Shown here one piece after another: positions 25,421-34,687 of a stretch of DNA of 64,000 bases. The position numbers and the translations under genes are program-made. Each line of letters begins with the position of its first letter. Position 1 is the first letter of the stretch. This DNA comes from Flavobacterium sp. SLB02 (lineage in GTDB: Bacteria; Bacteroidota; Bacteroidia; Flavobacteriales; Flavobacteriaceae): the NCBI RefSeq assembly GCF_009664855.1, contig NZ_CP045928.1:2759755-2823754 (forward strand). Direction: 5' to 3'. The notes under the pieces were generated by a model. The model was not told where the DNA came from and searched no databases. It saw only the letters and a list, made by a program, of their open reading frames with translations.

Positions 25421-26102
25421 AAACCTGACCAAGAAATATGGCAATCATACTGCTTTGAATAAACTGAACCTTACTATTAAAGAAGGTGAAATCTTTGCGC
25501 TATTAGGTCAAAATGGTGCCGGAAAAACAACTACAATCCATCTTTTTCTGGGTTTTATTGAACCAACAGAAGGAGAACTGAAAATCAACGATATATCGGT
25601 TATAGAAAATGCTCAGGAAACCAAAAAATATGTTGCATACATTCCCGAAACGGTAATGCTTTACCCCAATCTTACGGGTTTAGAAAACCTGAAATTCTTC
25701 TCGTCTCTTGCCGGATTTAAATATTGTACCGGCGAATTGACTTATTTCCTGACCAAAGCAGGTTTGCAAGTCACTGCACACGATCAAAATCTTGGTGGTT
25801 ATTCTAAAGGAATGCGTCAAAAAGTAGGTATTGCCATTGCAATTGCCAAAAGAGCAAAAGTTTTGCTGCTAGATGAACCTACGAGTGGATTAGATCCGAA
25901 GGCTTCAAACGAATTTTCTCAAATCCTGAAAGAACTTTCTGCAGACGGAACAGCAATATTGATGGCTACCCATGATATTTTCAGAGCCCGCGAAGTTGCT
26001 ACTCATATTGGGATTATGAAACAAGGAAACCTGGTTACCGTGATCGAAGCTGATAAAATCTCGGCAAATGAACTGGAAGATCTTTATTTACAAACGGTAT
26101 AA
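25407..26102 (+). CDS. ABC transporter ATP-binding protein (NosF/CcmA-like)
   Basis: A 231-residue ATPase with Walker A GQNGAGKT (34-41), Q-loop region VAYIPETVMLYPNLTGLENL, signature YSKGMRQKVGIAIAIAKRAKVLLLDEPTSGLD and the switch histidine in MATHDIF. The ATG at 25407 is chosen as it starts the first strand (MLIAENLTKKYG). It belongs to the exporter-like subfamily that pairs with ABC-2 permeases; the two permeases two and three genes downstream (DUF3526 type) are its likely partners at the inner membrane. NosF, the related ATPase of nitrous oxide reductase maturation, acts in copper-site assembly. The substrate is unknown. Confidence 0.9.
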   Translation: MLIAENLTKKYGNHTALNKLNLTIKEGEIFALLGQNGAGKTTTIHLFLGFIEPTEGELKINDISVIENAQETKKYVAYIPETVMLYPNLTGLENLKFFSSLAGFKYCTGELTYFLTKAGLQVTAHDQNLGGYSKGMRQKVGIAIAIAKRAKVLLLDEPTSGLDPKASNEFSQILKELSADGTAILMATHDIFRAREVATHIGIMKQGNLVTVIEADKISANELEDLYLQTV

Positions 26103-26131
26103 AAGGAAGTATAATTTCCATCATAATAAAA

Positions 26132-28426
26132 ATGAAACACATATATCCCTTTTTATTGTTAATTATTGGCACACAATACTCACAATCTCAAAATGTTATT
26201 AAAAAAGTAACAGACAGTATTGTATCTGATTCCATAAAAATGGCAGGCAATGAATTGCAAACCGTTGAAATCGTGGGGCGTTCATCAAAAAAGTACAATA
26301 GTGAGTATTCGTTTGCTGCCACAAAAACTGCAGCATTAAACAAGGATATTCCGCAATCTATATCGACAATTACCAAAGAATTAATTGCAGATAAAGGTGC
26401 TTTTTATCTTGCCGATGCCGTAAAAATGGCAAGTGGCGTGATTCCGGCGAGTTATTACAATCAATATACAATTCGCGGTATTAGCCAAAATGAGGAAGGA
26501 CAGATCATCAACGGAATGCGAACCCGTCAATATTACTTTTTACAGCCTTTAACCACTAATATCGAACGTGTTGAAGTGATTAAAGGTCCGTCGAGCGCCA
26601 CATTCTCTTCTGTAGATCCGGGCGGAAGCATCAATCTGGTAACCAAAAAACCTTTGTCTGTTGATCGAAAAGAAGTAAGTCTGAGTGTGGGGAGTTTTAG
26701 TACTTTTCACGGAAGCTTAGATTTTACAGGACCTCTAAACAAATCGAAAACTCTTTTGTATCGTGTAAACGGAGCGTATCAGGAAGCCAAATCATTTCGT
26801 GATTTAGTGAGTAATAAGTCGTTTTTGATTTCTCCGTCTTTCAGTTATATCCCAAATGAAAAAACGGCCATTAATACCGAATTGATATTGAGCAACATGA
26901 CCGGAATTCTCGATCGCGGACAGCCCATTTTTGGTGCTGTTGCAGGAGTTACCAGTTTAAATAAAACACCAATTAGTTTGAATCTGGGCGCACCAAGTGA
27001 TTTTTTCAAGTCGAAAGAAATGATTTTTACGACGAGTTTTGCTCATAAATTCAGTTCTAAAATTGGTTTGAATGCCCAATATATGAAACAATCCTGGACA
27101 GAGGATCTTCAGGAACACAGAACCACAAACGGCTTTGCGGTTGATATCAACAATCAGCCCTTAACCAGTCTGGCTATGATGCAATTTGTACAACGCCAGC
27201 AATATTGGGACATCGACAATTTGAGTGCGTATTTTAATTTCGATTTAAAAACCGGAAAAATCAAGCATAAGCTATTGGCCGGATACGATTTAAGTTCCTG
27301 GAATAAAACCAAAGGCGGCGGACAAAATGCAGCAAGAGGTTATTTGCTAAAAGACGGAACTGTTGCGAATACTTTTGTTGCGGCAAACGCAGCCAACTAT
27401 CAAACCACGACGATTGACGGTGTGATTTTACCAAAACCCAATGTCAATTACTTCAATCTTAATAATCCAACGTATACTATCACAAGCGCAGATGATTATA
27501 CACTGAATGTGAGAACGGCATTGCCATCTGCATTAACGACCACAAATGCAATTTATATTCAGGATCAGATTCAGTGGGAGAAATTCACTTTTTTACTGGG
27601 TTTGCGAAACGAATGGTTTGAAGACATTACCAATTATGAATCAAACAACGAATTGACGGTTAAAAAATCGGCGTTGTTGCCTCGTGTAGGCGTGACTTAT
27701 GCGGTCAACAATGAAATTAATGTTTACACTACTTATCTTGAAGGTTATCAGCCGCAATCGAATACAGTTACTTTAATGCCGCAAACCGGCTCCTTACCGG
27801 CCGGAAGTTTATTTGATCCGCTTCAAAGCAATTTGAAAGAAGTGGGTGTAAAAGCGACTTTCTTCAATAATTCGATGAGTTTTAACGCAGCCGTTTACGA
27901 GATCAATCAGCGTAATATTTTGATGAATGCCAATGATCCGGCCAATCCTGATTTATTAGTCACCAGAGGTGCCGAAAGAAGCCGTGGTTTCGAGTTTGAT
28001 CTGGCAGGATATATCACAGCCGACTGGCAAATAAACGCTTCGTACAGTTATATCGATGCCAAAATTACAAATGATCGTGACGCTTCGCTAATTGGTGCGC
28101 GAAAGCAGAATACGCCAAAAAACAGCGCCAATTTATGGACACGTTATAATTTCAATTCCGATTCGGCTTTAAAAGATTTGGCCATTGGTTTCGGGATGCA
28201 ATACCAGAGCAGCAAAGTGCCGTGGTTTACAAGAACTTTTACACTTCCTGATTTTACCGTTTTTGATGCCGCTGTTTATTACAAACCCAACAAAAGCAAT
28301 ATGCAAATCGCCCTTAATGCAGGTAACGTATTCAATAAAACATATTGGTTAGGCGCTCAGAATTATCTGAGATTATTTCCCGGAGCTCCCAGAAATTTTA
28401 GCCTGACTGTAACTTATAAATTTTAA
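26132..28426 (+). CDS. TonB-dependent siderophore/metallophore receptor
   Basis: A 764-residue outer-membrane receptor: signal peptide (about 1-19, ending QYSQS), no carboxypeptidase-like extension, plug (about 50-180, DIPQSISTITKELIADKGAFYLADAVKMASGVIPASYYNQYTIRGI, VIKGPSSATFSSVDPGGSINLVTKKP) and a beta-barrel ending FSLTVTYKF. It belongs to the siderophore-receptor subfamily. It sits between the ABC ATPase and two ABC-2 permease genes, with 29 and 5 bases of spacing, so all four are cotranscribed. The likely task is bringing a metal or metal-chelate across the outer membrane. Confidence 0.9.
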   Translation: MKHIYPFLLLIIGTQYSQSQNVIKKVTDSIVSDSIKMAGNELQTVEIVGRSSKKYNSEYSFAATKTAALNKDIPQSISTITKELIADKGAFYLADAVKMASGVIPASYYNQYTIRGISQNEEGQIINGMRTRQYYFLQPLTTNIERVEVIKGPSSATFSSVDPGGSINLVTKKPLSVDRKEVSLSVGSFSTFHGSLDFTGPLNKSKTLLYRVNGAYQEAKSFRDLVSNKSFLISPSFSYIPNEKTAINTELILSNMTGILDRGQPIFGAVAGVTSLNKTPISLNLGAPSDFFKSKEMIFTTSFAHKFSSKIGLNAQYMKQSWTEDLQEHRTTNGFAVDINNQPLTSLAMMQFVQRQQYWDIDNLSAYFNFDLKTGKIKHKLLAGYDLSSWNKTKGGGQNAARGYLLKDGTVANTFVAANAANYQTTTIDGVILPKPNVNYFNLNNPTYTITSADDYTLNVRTALPSALTTTNAIYIQDQIQWEKFTFLLGLRNEWFEDITNYESNNELTVKKSALLPRVGVTYAVNNEINVYTTYLEGYQPQSNTVTLMPQTGSLPAGSLFDPLQSNLKEVGVKATFFNNSMSFNAAVYEINQRNILMNANDPANPDLLVTRGAERSRGFEFDLAGYITADWQINASYSYIDAKITNDRDASLIGARKQNTPKNSANLWTRYNFNSDSALKDLAIGFGMQYQSSKVPWFTRTFTLPDFTVFDAAVYYKPNKSNMQIALNAGNVFNKTYWLGAQNYLRLFPGAPRNFSLTVTYKF

Positions 28427-28431
28427 TTGGT

Positions 28432-29883
28432 ATGAAATCACTACACACAGAAATTTTAATCGCCAAACATTTAAAGAACTCCGTTTTTAAGAATACGGCA
28501 GTTTTTATTATCACCCTTTTTATTGGGATTATTTTACTTTATGCGGCATTTTCAGGTTGGGAAAATTATACCAATCAAAACGAAACCAGCGAAAAATACC
28601 AGCACGAATCCAGAGAAGACTGGCTAAAAAATCCGGATAAAAACCCACACCGAATGGCACATTACGGAAATTTTGCCTTTAGAAAAAGTACGCCATTAAG
28701 TGTTTTTGAATTTGGTATGGAACAATTTTTTGGGAATGCCATTTTTCTGGAAGCACACAAACAAAATACCGTTAATTTCTCTGAAGCAGGATTTTCTAAT
28801 AGTATGCTTCGATTTGGAGAAATCAGTATTGCTATGGTTTTACAAATTTTATTGCCTTTATTGATCTTTTTCTTAGGTTTTAATGCGGTCGCAGCAGAAA
28901 GAGAAGACGGAACTTTAAAACTGCTTTTAAGTCAGGGAATCAGTTGGAAACAATTATTAAGAGGTAAAATACTGGGAGTCGCCAGCGTTATTATGCTGCT
29001 TTTTATCCCAACCATTATTGTTTTGGTTTTTATCTGGTTGTTGCTGCAAAATTTTAGCATTTCTGCCGATGAAACGATCAAAATGCTATTGTTTATCGGG
29101 TTTCATTTTATTTATCTGATTTTCTTTTGCGTTATCGCGGTTTTGGTTTCTGCATCCAGCAAAACATCTAAAAAAGCATTGATTTCGCTAATTGGGATTT
29201 GGTTGGTTTTTACGATTATCCTGCCACGAACCACTCAGGCAATTGGCGCTTATATTTACGAAGCCTCGTCTAAAATCCAGTTTCAGAGTGATATCGAAAA
29301 AGATATTCTTAAACAGGGAGACAGCCATAACCCGAATGATTTGCATTATAAAGCCATTAAAGATTCCCTTTTAAGCGTTTACAAAGTCGATTCAGTACAA
29401 AAACTGCCTTTTAATTATTCCGGATTTATTATGACCGAAGGCGAGAAAATAAGTTCCAGGATTTACAATCAGCATTTAGAAAAATTACTTCAGGTGTACC
29501 AAAAGCAAAATAGCTTTTCTAAAATGGTTTCTTTCTTAAATCCATATATCGCGATGAAAAACTTATCGATGGGATTATCGAATACAGATTATGATTCGTA
29601 CATCGATTTTCAGAAACAAGCCGAAGATTATCGCTACAACATGGCGCAAAAAATGAATGGTTTACAGGTAAAATATATTAGTAATAAAAAGCCCGGCCCC
29701 AACGACAAACCTTTGACTATTAATAAAGAACACTGGGCAGATGTAGCCGAATTTCATTATGAACCAAAGGGAATTTGGGACGTTTTAAAATCCGAAATTA
29801 TTTCTGTTATATCTATAATTCTCTGGATAATATTGCTTTTTGTTTTCATTCGAATTGCAGCTAAAAACCTTAAAGCCATCTAA
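28432..29883 (+). CDS. ABC-2 type permease with DUF3526 domain (first of pair)
   Basis: A 483-residue inner-membrane protein: one helix near the N-terminus (about 20-42), a long periplasmic loop (45-135), then five helices (about 138-290), a second soluble segment (290-455) and a final helix (about 458-480). The AVAAEREDGTLKLLLSQGISWKQLLRGKILGV block is the standard ABC-2 coupling motif. The large extracytoplasmic domain is the DUF3526 hallmark. It starts 5 bases after the receptor gene and is followed at once by a second permease of the same plan, suggesting a heterodimeric membrane part powered by the upstream ATPase. Confidence 0.87.
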   Translation: MKSLHTEILIAKHLKNSVFKNTAVFIITLFIGIILLYAAFSGWENYTNQNETSEKYQHESREDWLKNPDKNPHRMAHYGNFAFRKSTPLSVFEFGMEQFFGNAIFLEAHKQNTVNFSEAGFSNSMLRFGEISIAMVLQILLPLLIFFLGFNAVAAEREDGTLKLLLSQGISWKQLLRGKILGVASVIMLLFIPTIIVLVFIWLLLQNFSISADETIKMLLFIGFHFIYLIFFCVIAVLVSASSKTSKKALISLIGIWLVFTIILPRTTQAIGAYIYEASSKIQFQSDIEKDILKQGDSHNPNDLHYKAIKDSLLSVYKVDSVQKLPFNYSGFIMTEGEKISSRIYNQHLEKLLQVYQKQNSFSKMVSFLNPYIAMKNLSMGLSNTDYDSYIDFQKQAEDYRYNMAQKMNGLQVKYISNKKPGPNDKPLTINKEHWADVAEFHYEPKGIWDVLKSEIISVISIILWIILLFVFIRIAAKNLKAI

Positions 29884-29884
29884 T

Positions 29885-31231
29885 ATGTTAGCATTACTTT
29901 TTAAAAATTTCATACGCTCTAAAGGAACCAAAATTGGACTGATTTTCCTTTTAGTAATTTGTTTTATAAGCCTTTTAATTGGTCAGCAATTTCAGCAAAA
30001 GCAACAGAATAATATTCAAGAAGCGGCACTTTATCAAAAAGAACATATTGCCAGAAATGCCGCTTTTCATAAAGATGAAATGGGGCTTCTGCTCTACTAC
30101 ATCAAATTTTCATTGGTGAATGCAACTTTGCCAGTTAATAGTTTGGCAATTGGCCAGAGAGATGTAAACCCGTCGATACAAAGTGTTACGATTCGTGGTT
30201 TGGAAGGACAGAAATACGACTCAGAGCTTAATAATCCTAATAATCTTTTGTCCGGAAATATCGATTTTAGTTTTGTATTGATTTATCTTTTTCCGCTTTT
30301 AATTGTTGTGTTTTCTTATAATCTGGTTTCAGAGGAAAAAGAAAGCGGTACCTGGAAAATTGTGGCTACACAAAGTCAGAATACTTTTTTATACATCCTG
30401 AAGTTATTCTATATTAGAATTTTAAGTTTAATTGCGCTTTTAACAATGGTACTTTTTATAGCAATTCTATTTTTGAATATTCCACTTAATCAAGCACTTT
30501 TCACCTTTTACGGTCTCGGAATTTTGTACATTCTTTTTTGGTTTGCCATAAGCTTTTTTATAGTTTCATTACAGAAAAATTCAAACTTTAATGCAGTTAT
30601 TTTATTGACGATCTGGTTGTTTTTGATTATTATTTTACCAGCTACAATCAATACTTATATTGTCAATAAATTTCCAATTCCTGAAGCTCTGGAATTAACC
30701 GTAAAACAACGAAATGCCTATCATGAAAAATGGGATATGGATAAAAAAATAACGATGGATAAATTCTATAATCATTATCCGCAATTTAAAACTTATCCTT
30801 TGCCGGATAAAGAATTCAGCTGGCTTTGGTATTATGCCATGCAACAGGCGGGAGATGATGATTCGGCAAAGCAATCCCAGGAACTGGAGTATAAATTACA
30901 GCAACGCAATAAAGCGAGTCAGCTTATCGCGCAATTTATCCCTACGATGCATACGCAGATACAGCTGAACGAAATTGCCCAATCTGACTTAGGAAATCAG
31001 CTTTTATTTTTGAAAGAAACTAAGCAGTTTCACGAAAAAATGCGTTTGTATTTCTATCCAAAAATCTTTGACAATGCCGATGTGAGCAAAGAAAACTGGT
31101 CTAAATTTAAAGTGGAAACCTTTCATGATTCATCTAAAGTAAGTTTTGCAAAAGCATTTTTGCCTTTACTGTTTTTCAATTTACTATTGATGGGTTTTGG
31201 GTGGCGAAATTTTAACCGCAGGGTATTTTAA
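29885..31231 (+). CDS. ABC-2 type permease with DUF3526 domain (second of pair)
   Basis: A 448-residue homologue of the preceding permease: first helix (about 12-32), extracytoplasmic loop, LVSEEKESGTWKIVATQSQNTFLYILKLFYIRIL coupling block, a helix cluster (about 140-265), a long soluble segment (265-420) and a last helix (AKAFLPLLFFNLLLMGFGW). The ATG at 29885 lies one base after the stop of the previous gene; this short spacing argues for coupled translation. It ends the operon, and a strong GCAAAG-type inverted repeat follows. Confidence 0.87.
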   Translation: MLALLFKNFIRSKGTKIGLIFLLVICFISLLIGQQFQQKQQNNIQEAALYQKEHIARNAAFHKDEMGLLLYYIKFSLVNATLPVNSLAIGQRDVNPSIQSVTIRGLEGQKYDSELNNPNNLLSGNIDFSFVLIYLFPLLIVVFSYNLVSEEKESGTWKIVATQSQNTFLYILKLFYIRILSLIALLTMVLFIAILFLNIPLNQALFTFYGLGILYILFWFAISFFIVSLQKNSNFNAVILLTIWLFLIIILPATINTYIVNKFPIPEALELTVKQRNAYHEKWDMDKKITMDKFYNHYPQFKTYPLPDKEFSWLWYYAMQQAGDDDSAKQSQELEYKLQQRNKASQLIAQFIPTMHTQIQLNEIAQSDLGNQLLFLKETKQFHEKMRLYFYPKIFDNADVSKENWSKFKVETFHDSSKVSFAKAFLPLLFFNLLLMGFGWRNFNRRVF

Positions 31232-31352
31232 CCGCAAAGCACGCAAAGGTTTACGCAAAGTTCGCAAAGGCTATATGCAAAGCTTTGCGAACTTTGCTTT
31301 TTTATAAAACCCTGCATAACAAAAAAACTTTGCGTGCTTTGCGGTTAAAAAA
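31228..31352. repeat. GCAAAG-type inverted repeat (family E, copy 2)
   Basis: TTTTAACCGCAAAGCACGCA at the left pairs with GCGTGCTTTGCGGTTAAAA at the right, with inner arms AGTTCGCAAAGGC...GCAAAGC...GCGAACTTTGC. It lies between the convergent permease and GH97 genes and can serve as a two-way terminator. Confidence 0.8.
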
Positions 31353-31360
31353 AAACTTAC

Positions 31361-33289
31361 TTACTTTATAAACTGAATAATAAACCCACCTTTTGGAGCT
31401 AAATTATAATGCCATTTTGAAGTTATAGGATGAGTTTCTACTTTAAATTCCATTAAAGAATCTTTTCCTTCGGAGATAATTCTGAATTTTGAGAAGCCTT
31501 TGCCGTATTTTTTGAGATCTATAGAAATTGGCTCTGCTGCATTTGTACCATTTATCCCTACGATATAAGAAAGGTTGTCTTTTTGGCGAGCCAAAACTAT
31601 CGATTTCCCGGGATCTGCAATAATATATTCTGTTCTATCCCAGGTTGCCGGCATTTCTTTCAATAAATTTTTAAGCGCATCAGGAAGTGAATTAAAAACC
31701 TCTTCCGAATCGGCAAAATGGATAATTCCTGATGTATAAATCATCGCCATAGCCAACTCATGTGTTGCCGTATTTAAACGTGTGTATTTTCTAAAAGTCA
31801 ATGCAAAGGGCGTATAATCAGCAGGTCCGGCTACATTTCTTGTAAAAGGTAATACTGTATTTTGTTCTGCTGCTTTTTCAGGGAATCTTGGTTCATAAAA
31901 ATAACTTTCGGTTCCTAAAATAGCTTCTGCCGTTACAAAATTCGGCCATGTTCTATGCCAGCCTCTTGGTATTGTTGTACCATGTAAATTAACTAACAAA
32001 TGTTCTTTGGCAGCATCTTCAAAAACACCTTGCAGTGCAGCCATAACCTCTTGGCGATCTGAGCACCAAAAATCTATTTTAACGCCTCTTACGCCCATTT
32101 GAGCCAATTCTTTGAACCTGTTTTTTCTTTTTCCCGAATCAAAATACTCCGCCGAATATCCCCAAACTAATGGTTGAACTCCTTTTGATAATGCATAATC
32201 AATAATCTTTCCTTCTTTATTCGCTTTTTCCCATCCGGCATCAAAAAGCGTATATCTAAACCCAAATGAAGCCGAAACATCCGTGAATTTATTATACATT
32301 TCTGGCGTAAAATCTTCAGGATGTGACCACCATGACCATGCCGCTTTTCCGGGAATGATCCAGGAAGTATCTTCAATTTTTGAGGCCGGAGCTAAATCTG
32401 TAATCATAGTCGACAATAATATATCTCCTGCTTTATCGCCAATCATGATGACTCTCCAGGGCATTGTCCATGGCAAACTTGACTCAGGATAAACCTCTTT
32501 ATCTGCTAAAGGCAACGTAAATTTTTCGTCTTTTTTAGCAAATCCTATGCTGTAAATTCCGCCCTTAGAATCAGGTAATAAATGACATCCGGGGAATGTA
32601 CCGTCTGCTCCTGATTCTGCAATCAGCACCCAGTTTTTAGTATCATTTACATTAAAAAGTGCCGGCATACACCAACCCACAGATTCATTTCGCGCACCAC
32701 TTATTGGATCTCCGGATTTTACATTTACATAAAAATCCTCATAACCTGGCGTATAATCTCCTGCTTTATTATAAGGTTGAAGCCAGCCTTTTGCATTTTG
32801 TTCGATATGAAATCCTGTAATTTCATTGGTAACAACTCTCTTTTGATTTTCCTTTTCAGTGAATTTATATCTAAAAGCAACGCCTTCTGAGCCTGCAATT
32901 AAATCTATTGTCATAAAAGCACCTTGTTTGTTTTTGAATGTTACGCTTTTGCTTTTAAAGACATGATCTGCGACTTTATTATTAGCCACTTTAAGTTCAT
33001 ATTTTTCACGCTTTTCTTCAACAGGCGAAACTTTTTCAACCGACAAACCAGCTGTAAAATCATTATTTTCCAAACTCAAACCAAGTGGAGAATCCAGAAT
33101 TATCGTTTTATCCTTGCGCGTAACGGTATAAGACAACTTTCCATCTTGACTTAAAGACAAAGTAATCTTATTTAGATTGTCCTTAGACTTCAGGTCAAGT
33201 GCAGTATTTTGGGCTTTACCACTTGTCAGCACAAAAAATACTGCGGGTATTAGCAAATTTAAAGATCGATGAAGAATCATTTTTTTCAT
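31361..33289 (-). CDS. GH97 glycoside hydrolase, retaining alpha-galactosidase type
   Basis: A 642-residue periplasmic enzyme with signal peptide (about 1-26), N-terminal beta-sandwich (30-280), TIM barrel (about 290-560) and C-terminal sheet. GH97 has an inverting alpha-glucoside branch (SusB) and a retaining alpha-galactosidase branch (BT1871). Here the strand-4 motif GVRGVKIDFWCSD supplies a nucleophile Asp406, and Glu461 in LGTESYF lies 55 residues on, the same spacing I recall for D415/E470 of BT1871, so it should be a retaining alpha-galactosidase. galM lies 211 bases upstream on the same strand, fitting galactose release. Confidence 0.9.
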   Translation of the reverse strand: MKKMILHRSLNLLIPAVFFVLTSGKAQNTALDLKSKDNLNKITLSLSQDGKLSYTVTRKDKTIILDSPLGLSLENNDFTAGLSVEKVSPVEEKREKYELKVANNKVADHVFKSKSVTFKNKQGAFMTIDLIAGSEGVAFRYKFTEKENQKRVVTNEITGFHIEQNAKGWLQPYNKAGDYTPGYEDFYVNVKSGDPISGARNESVGWCMPALFNVNDTKNWVLIAESGADGTFPGCHLLPDSKGGIYSIGFAKKDEKFTLPLADKEVYPESSLPWTMPWRVIMIGDKAGDILLSTMITDLAPASKIEDTSWIIPGKAAWSWWSHPEDFTPEMYNKFTDVSASFGFRYTLFDAGWEKANKEGKIIDYALSKGVQPLVWGYSAEYFDSGKRKNRFKELAQMGVRGVKIDFWCSDRQEVMAALQGVFEDAAKEHLLVNLHGTTIPRGWHRTWPNFVTAEAILGTESYFYEPRFPEKAAEQNTVLPFTRNVAGPADYTPFALTFRKYTRLNTATHELAMAMIYTSGIIHFADSEEVFNSLPDALKNLLKEMPATWDRTEYIIADPGKSIVLARQKDNLSYIVGINGTNAAEPISIDLKKYGKGFSKFRIISEGKDSLMEFKVETHPITSKWHYNLAPKGGFIIQFIK

Positions 33290-33334
33290 TATATAGTTTT
33301 TAGAGATTAGTTTTTAAATTTTATTGTTTCGTAA

Positions 33335-33494
33335 AGTTTTTTAGTCACGAATTCACGAATTATTTTCTTCACGCAGATTTAAAAAGATTTAAGCTGATAA
33401 GTACATATCTATTTAATAAAAATCTAAAATTAAATTTGCTCTAATCTGTCACCCGAGCGATAGCGAACAGACGAAGTAAATCTGCGTGAAAAAA
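33335..33494. repeat. Intergenic inverted repeat between galM and the GH97 gene
   Basis: TTCACGCAGATTTA (33368-33381) pairs with TAAATCTGCGTGAA (33477-33490). The inner CACCCGAGCGATAGCGAACA block is the inverse of a block at 10110-10136. The element may attenuate read-through from galM into the GH97 gene; no separate promoter with a good consensus was seen for the latter. Confidence 0.65.
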
Positions 33495-33500
33495 ATCATT

Positions 33501-34550
33501 TTAATCCTCATCATCGGTGGCATATTTTAGATTCATGACATCAAAACTATAGGTAATCGTTTCATTATAAAATTCTCCGGATCCGAATATAGTATTCGAA
33601 AAATGCTCGTGATTTGGACTATCCGGATAATATTGGCATTCTAAACATACTCCGTCAAAAGGTTTGTACAACTTAGAATGTTCTCCCATTATTTTACTGT
33701 TTAAATAGTCTCCTGTATACAATTGCACGCCGGGATACGAAGTCTGTACACGCATTTTTCTTCCTGATTCTTCTTCTGATAATTCGCAAACAAAATCAGG
33801 TTGTGTTTTATCTTTATCAAAAATGTAAAAAACATTCAGTCCCTTGTTTTGCATGACTTCACCTAGCTTTTTATTTGAAAATGAAAGTTTATCTGCAGCA
33901 ACAATTTCTCCTGTAGGAATATAATCAGGCGTACTTTCTAATATAGAATTTGAGCGAATGGTAAGATGATGGTTCTGTATTTTATCCCTGCAGCCTGATA
34001 AATTGAAATACGAATGATTGGTGAAATTTAGTAGAGTTTTTTCATCAGAAATAGCCAGATATTTGATTTTTAATTCATTTCTGTTGGTCCAATTATAAAT
34101 AACTTCGGTTTTTAAATTTCCGGGGAAACCTCCTTCTCCATCTTTGCTGTCAAGCGTAAAAATTACGTCATCATCTATTACAAGAAAATCAAATACTTTG
34201 CTGTTGAATCCTGCTGAACCGCTGTGATTATTGTTTTTGCCATCATTTTTATCCAGATGATAAATTTTATTTCCAATAGAAAATTCGGCATTATTGATTC
34301 GGTTAGAGAAACGTCCGATGGTTGCACCTATATAACAGTTATCATTTATGTATCCTTTTAAAGTTGGAAATCCCAAAACCACATTTTCCTTCTTTCCGTT
34401 TTTGTCCGGTACTACTATGGACTTTACTATGGCTCCATAGTTAAGTAGTTCAACGTAGTTTCCGTGAACATTGGTTAGTTTGAATTTAAAGATTTCTCTG
34501 CCATCGCATACGCCAAAAGGTTCGCATACAATCTTATTAATAGGATTCAT
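33501..34550 (-). CDS. galM: Galactose mutarotase (aldose 1-epimerase)
   Basis: A 349-residue cytosolic enzyme interconverting alpha- and beta-galactose (or glucose). Motifs are IVVPDKNGKKENVVLGFP, GATIGRFSNRINNAEF with the sugar-binding Arg/Asn, NHSYFNLSG with the general-acid His, YTGDYLNSK, and GVCLECQYYPDSPNH with the catalytic Glu. No signal peptide. Its promoter (34598-34626) lies next to a TCCAT direct repeat also found in front of the symporter gene, so it is likely coactivated with the GH97 and transport genes. It provides the first cytosolic step after galactose uptake. Confidence 0.92.
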   Translation of the reverse strand: MNPINKIVCEPFGVCDGREIFKFKLTNVHGNYVELLNYGAIVKSIVVPDKNGKKENVVLGFPTLKGYINDNCYIGATIGRFSNRINNAEFSIGNKIYHLDKNDGKNNNHSGSAGFNSKVFDFLVIDDDVIFTLDSKDGEGGFPGNLKTEVIYNWTNRNELKIKYLAISDEKTLLNFTNHSYFNLSGCRDKIQNHHLTIRSNSILESTPDYIPTGEIVAADKLSFSNKKLGEVMQNKGLNVFYIFDKDKTQPDFVCELSEEESGRKMRVQTSYPGVQLYTGDYLNSKIMGEHSKLYKPFDGVCLECQYYPDSPNHEHFSNTIFGSGEFYNETITYSFDVMNLKYATDDED

Positions 34551-34597
34551 ATTGTTTTAAAAAAGGGATTGAAAACATCATTGTTATTCTAATGTTT

Positions 34598-34655
34598 CAA
34601 ATGTAATCCTGATTATTTTTATCAAAATGGACATTTTTTCTAAAAACATGGATTA
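34598..34655 (-). promoter_or_regulatory. galM promoter with AraC-type direct-repeat operator
   Basis: On the minus strand: -7 TACATTTG (34598-34605), 17-bp spacer, TTTG (34623-34626), then TCCAT (34627-34631) and a second TCCAT (34648-34652), start to start exactly 21 bp, with an A/T-rich stretch between and TAA before the distal copy. The proximal copy abuts the -33 box as expected for a class II activator site. The matching site is at 35647-35672. Confidence 0.65.
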
Positions 34656-34687
34656 AATTACGATATTTGAAAAATAGTCTCATCCAA

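Noticed and set aside
24777-31231. Nitrous oxide reductase (nos) cluster
   Set aside because: NosF-like ATPase and permeases suggested it, but there is no nosZ, nosD or nosL-like gene.
34667-34687. TTG extension of the second AraC gene
   Set aside because: Seven extra residues of no value; ATG at 34688 is a better start.
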